Part shown: piece by piece, positions 62,505-64,000 of the stretch
How the letters are laid out: every line of letters starts with the position of its first letter
Numbering within the stretch: position 1 is the first letter of the stretch
The notes under the pieces: generated by a model
What the model saw: the letters and a program-made list of their open reading frames with translations, nothing else
What the model was told of the DNA's origin: nothing
Databases searched by the model: none
Assembly: GCF_002994745.2 (NCBI RefSeq)
Contig: NC_037091.1
Span: 5,697,501 to 5,761,500, forward strand
DNA from: Rosa chinensis
Taxonomy: Eukaryota; Streptophyta; Magnoliopsida; Rosales; Rosaceae
DNA length: 64,000 bases
Reading direction: 5' to 3'
Translations under genes and position numbers: made by a program

Positions 62505-64000
62505 TTCTAACCCTAGCTGAAAAAAAAAGAAAAAAAAACCCTAAGCAGCCTCACTGCCGCAAAGCCTGCAGCCTCCTCTGCAAGCCTACTGAAGCCTTTG
62601 CCGCCCTAGCCTCCTGCCACGCCTCCTGCAGTCCACTACCGCAGCCCCTACTGCTTTTGCCGCAAGTCCCCGCAGCCTCCCTGCCCACCAGCCCACCTGC
62701 AGCCCCATGCCTGCTGCCCCCACAACCTCTGCGCAAACCCTGCTAGCCCCCGCTAGCTTCTGCCTTCCCCAACCAACGCAGCCACAACCCAGTCCACTCC
62801 AGCCGCACTCGGCCTCGCCTCCCTGTTGCCCAGCCGCACTCGGCCTAGCCTCCTTGCAGCCCAGCCTCTCCTGGCCTAGCCCGATCGATCACCATCCTGT
62901 CGCTACTTCGGCCTAGCGCCCTCTAGCCTCGACCCACAGCTGGTGCTGCCTCCAGAAAACCAGAAGGAAGAAAAGAAGAAAGGGAAAAAAAGTAGGCCTG
63001 GGCCGAAAGAGAAAAAAAAAAAGGAAAGGGGAAGCAGGCCTGGGCTGAGAAGAAAAAAAAAGAAAAAAAAAACGGGGAAGGGAGAAGGGCAGCCCACCAA
63101 CTGCCAATTTCTAATCAGATTCCGACAATCCTAATTTAGCTACACGCCTGCATCAACACGCGCGTGCATAGAGAATCGTGAAGCAAAGCTTCAAATTACC
63201 AAATAAGTTTTTACGATTAAAGTTCCTGCATTTTTTGTCTTTTAAATTCCATTATTTGCTGCAGGTTTTGAAATATACGAATATAGGTTCGATTAATTGA
63301 TAAGCGGAATTGTGGGAATTCACTCTTAACGAACTAAGAGCGTTCGTAATCAATGAACTAAAGTGTTTATAATAAACGAACTAAGAGCGTTCGTATGAAC
63401 TAAGAGTGTTCATAATGCTTGGACTAAGTGCGTCTGTAAGCACCAAATTGTGACCATATTAAAACATCATTGTTTGGTCTAATCCAAAATATTCTTGGAA
63501 ATCTATTTCTTGGTAGCATTAAGGCTCGGAAATCTTACATTAGTTGTCGTGGAAGTTTTTACTCCGAAACTAATCTATTCTCCTTCACCTTTGAATGTCG
63601 AATGCAAACGTGCAAAAACCCGACTTCACTAAACCAGATTCAAATGACATTTGTTATCACCGATGGGTGAATAATGTCAAGAATCACCTCACTACTAATG
63701 AGATTCTGTGAAGTAAAGCTCACAGAATATGAATTAATTGAGAAATCCTCTCAACCTTCCCCGTCTCAGCACTATTGGTTGCAAAGCAATATAGGCTTGT
63801 GTGCAATGCTAGATGGATTACGAGGTTTCATCAACTTATGTCATTTACTGAGTAAGTTGACAACATACTCGTGAAAAACCATAATTCAAAGGCCCGTTGG
63901 AACTAAGAGCGTTCACGAGGTGAATTATAACAGCGCACCGAAAGAAGGGCGCAAGGAGCGGAACCCTAGAAGTTAAGGGATAACAAAATGGACTTGTGGG
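62505..64000 (+). mobile_element. Leader region of the right-edge LTR element
   Basis: First a C-rich stretch (62,540-62,940) of repeated 'gcagcc/agcctc' words, then purine-rich DNA (62,950-63,090). After that comes AT-rich DNA with five copies of a ~18-bp motif, GAACTAAGAGCGTTCGTA or variants, at 63,331, 63,355, 63,378, 63,397 and 63,900. No gag is reached before the window ends. Pro/Lys-rich ORFs here are compositional. Confidence 0.55.

Noticed and set aside
62551..63134. Pro-, Gly- and Lys-rich ORFs
   Set aside because: Compositional ORFs in the C-rich and purine-rich leader of the right-edge LTR element.

Overview
This window is nuclear DNA from a flowering plant, almost certainly a eudicot. 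It has spliced genes with GT-AG introns, AT-rich intergenic DNA, long (AG)n microsatellites, and dense nested plant transposons (Ty1/copia, Ty3/gypsy LTRs, L1-type LINEs, MULEs, CACTA, PIF/Harbinger, hAT). The TIR-NBS-LRR C-terminal fragment at 12.3-13.0 kb has a dicot-specific architecture. Its wording resembles Rosaceae members of that family, but that placement is only an impression.

Layout. 0-1.9 kb: LTR-like non-coding DNA containing an array of nine hairpins. 1.9-3.2 kb: a decayed LINE ORF2. 3.2-20.5 kb: a segmental duplication carrying two tandem minus-strand genes for a methyl-CpG-binding-domain (MBD) protein. Copy 1 (6.68-9.36 kb, 8 exons) reads open. Copy 2 (17.06-19.12 kb) has a frameshift in its last exon. 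Between them lie an ORF1-only LINE (10.07-11.72 kb), a MULE that captured a TNL resistance-gene fragment (12.0-13.9 kb), and a second MULE (14.2-16.1 kb). A third, partial copy of the same duplicated block lies at 59.1-62.3 kb.

20.5-30.4 kb is transposon-rich. It holds a solo LTR, MITEs, a non-coding LINE relative, a truncated ribosomal protein S15 gene with its promoter, and a Harbinger-like element. 30.5-37.9 kb holds the last exons of a calmodulin-dependent NAD kinase-like gene, split by a very young Ty1/copia element (31,840-37,725, LTRs differing at 2 of 267 sites). 38.2-45.3 kb: a gypsy-type LTR, a 5'-truncated LINE, and a Pack-MULE carrying a glycosyltransferase fragment with a solo LTR nested in its left terminal repeat. 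45.7-46.7 kb: a Harbinger-type element. 47.2-49.1 kb: a dynamin-related pseudogene. 49.66-50.79 kb: an intact four-exon CCCH zinc-finger gene. 51.4-52.6 kb: a second non-coding LINE relative.

The most striking element is a 5,954-bp CACTA transposon (53,158-59,111, TSD TTG). It has no visible transposase. It carries pieces of a clathrin-assembly (ANTH) gene into which part of an MSL mechanosensitive-channel gene has been spliced, and probably a third gene fragment. At 62.3 kb a copia-type LTR element begins and runs off the right edge.

Only three loci look like potentially working host genes: the two MBD genes and the CCCH gene. Everything else is transposon or broken gene. The duplicated blocks act as internal controls, because their unoccupied sites show directly which insertions came after the duplication.
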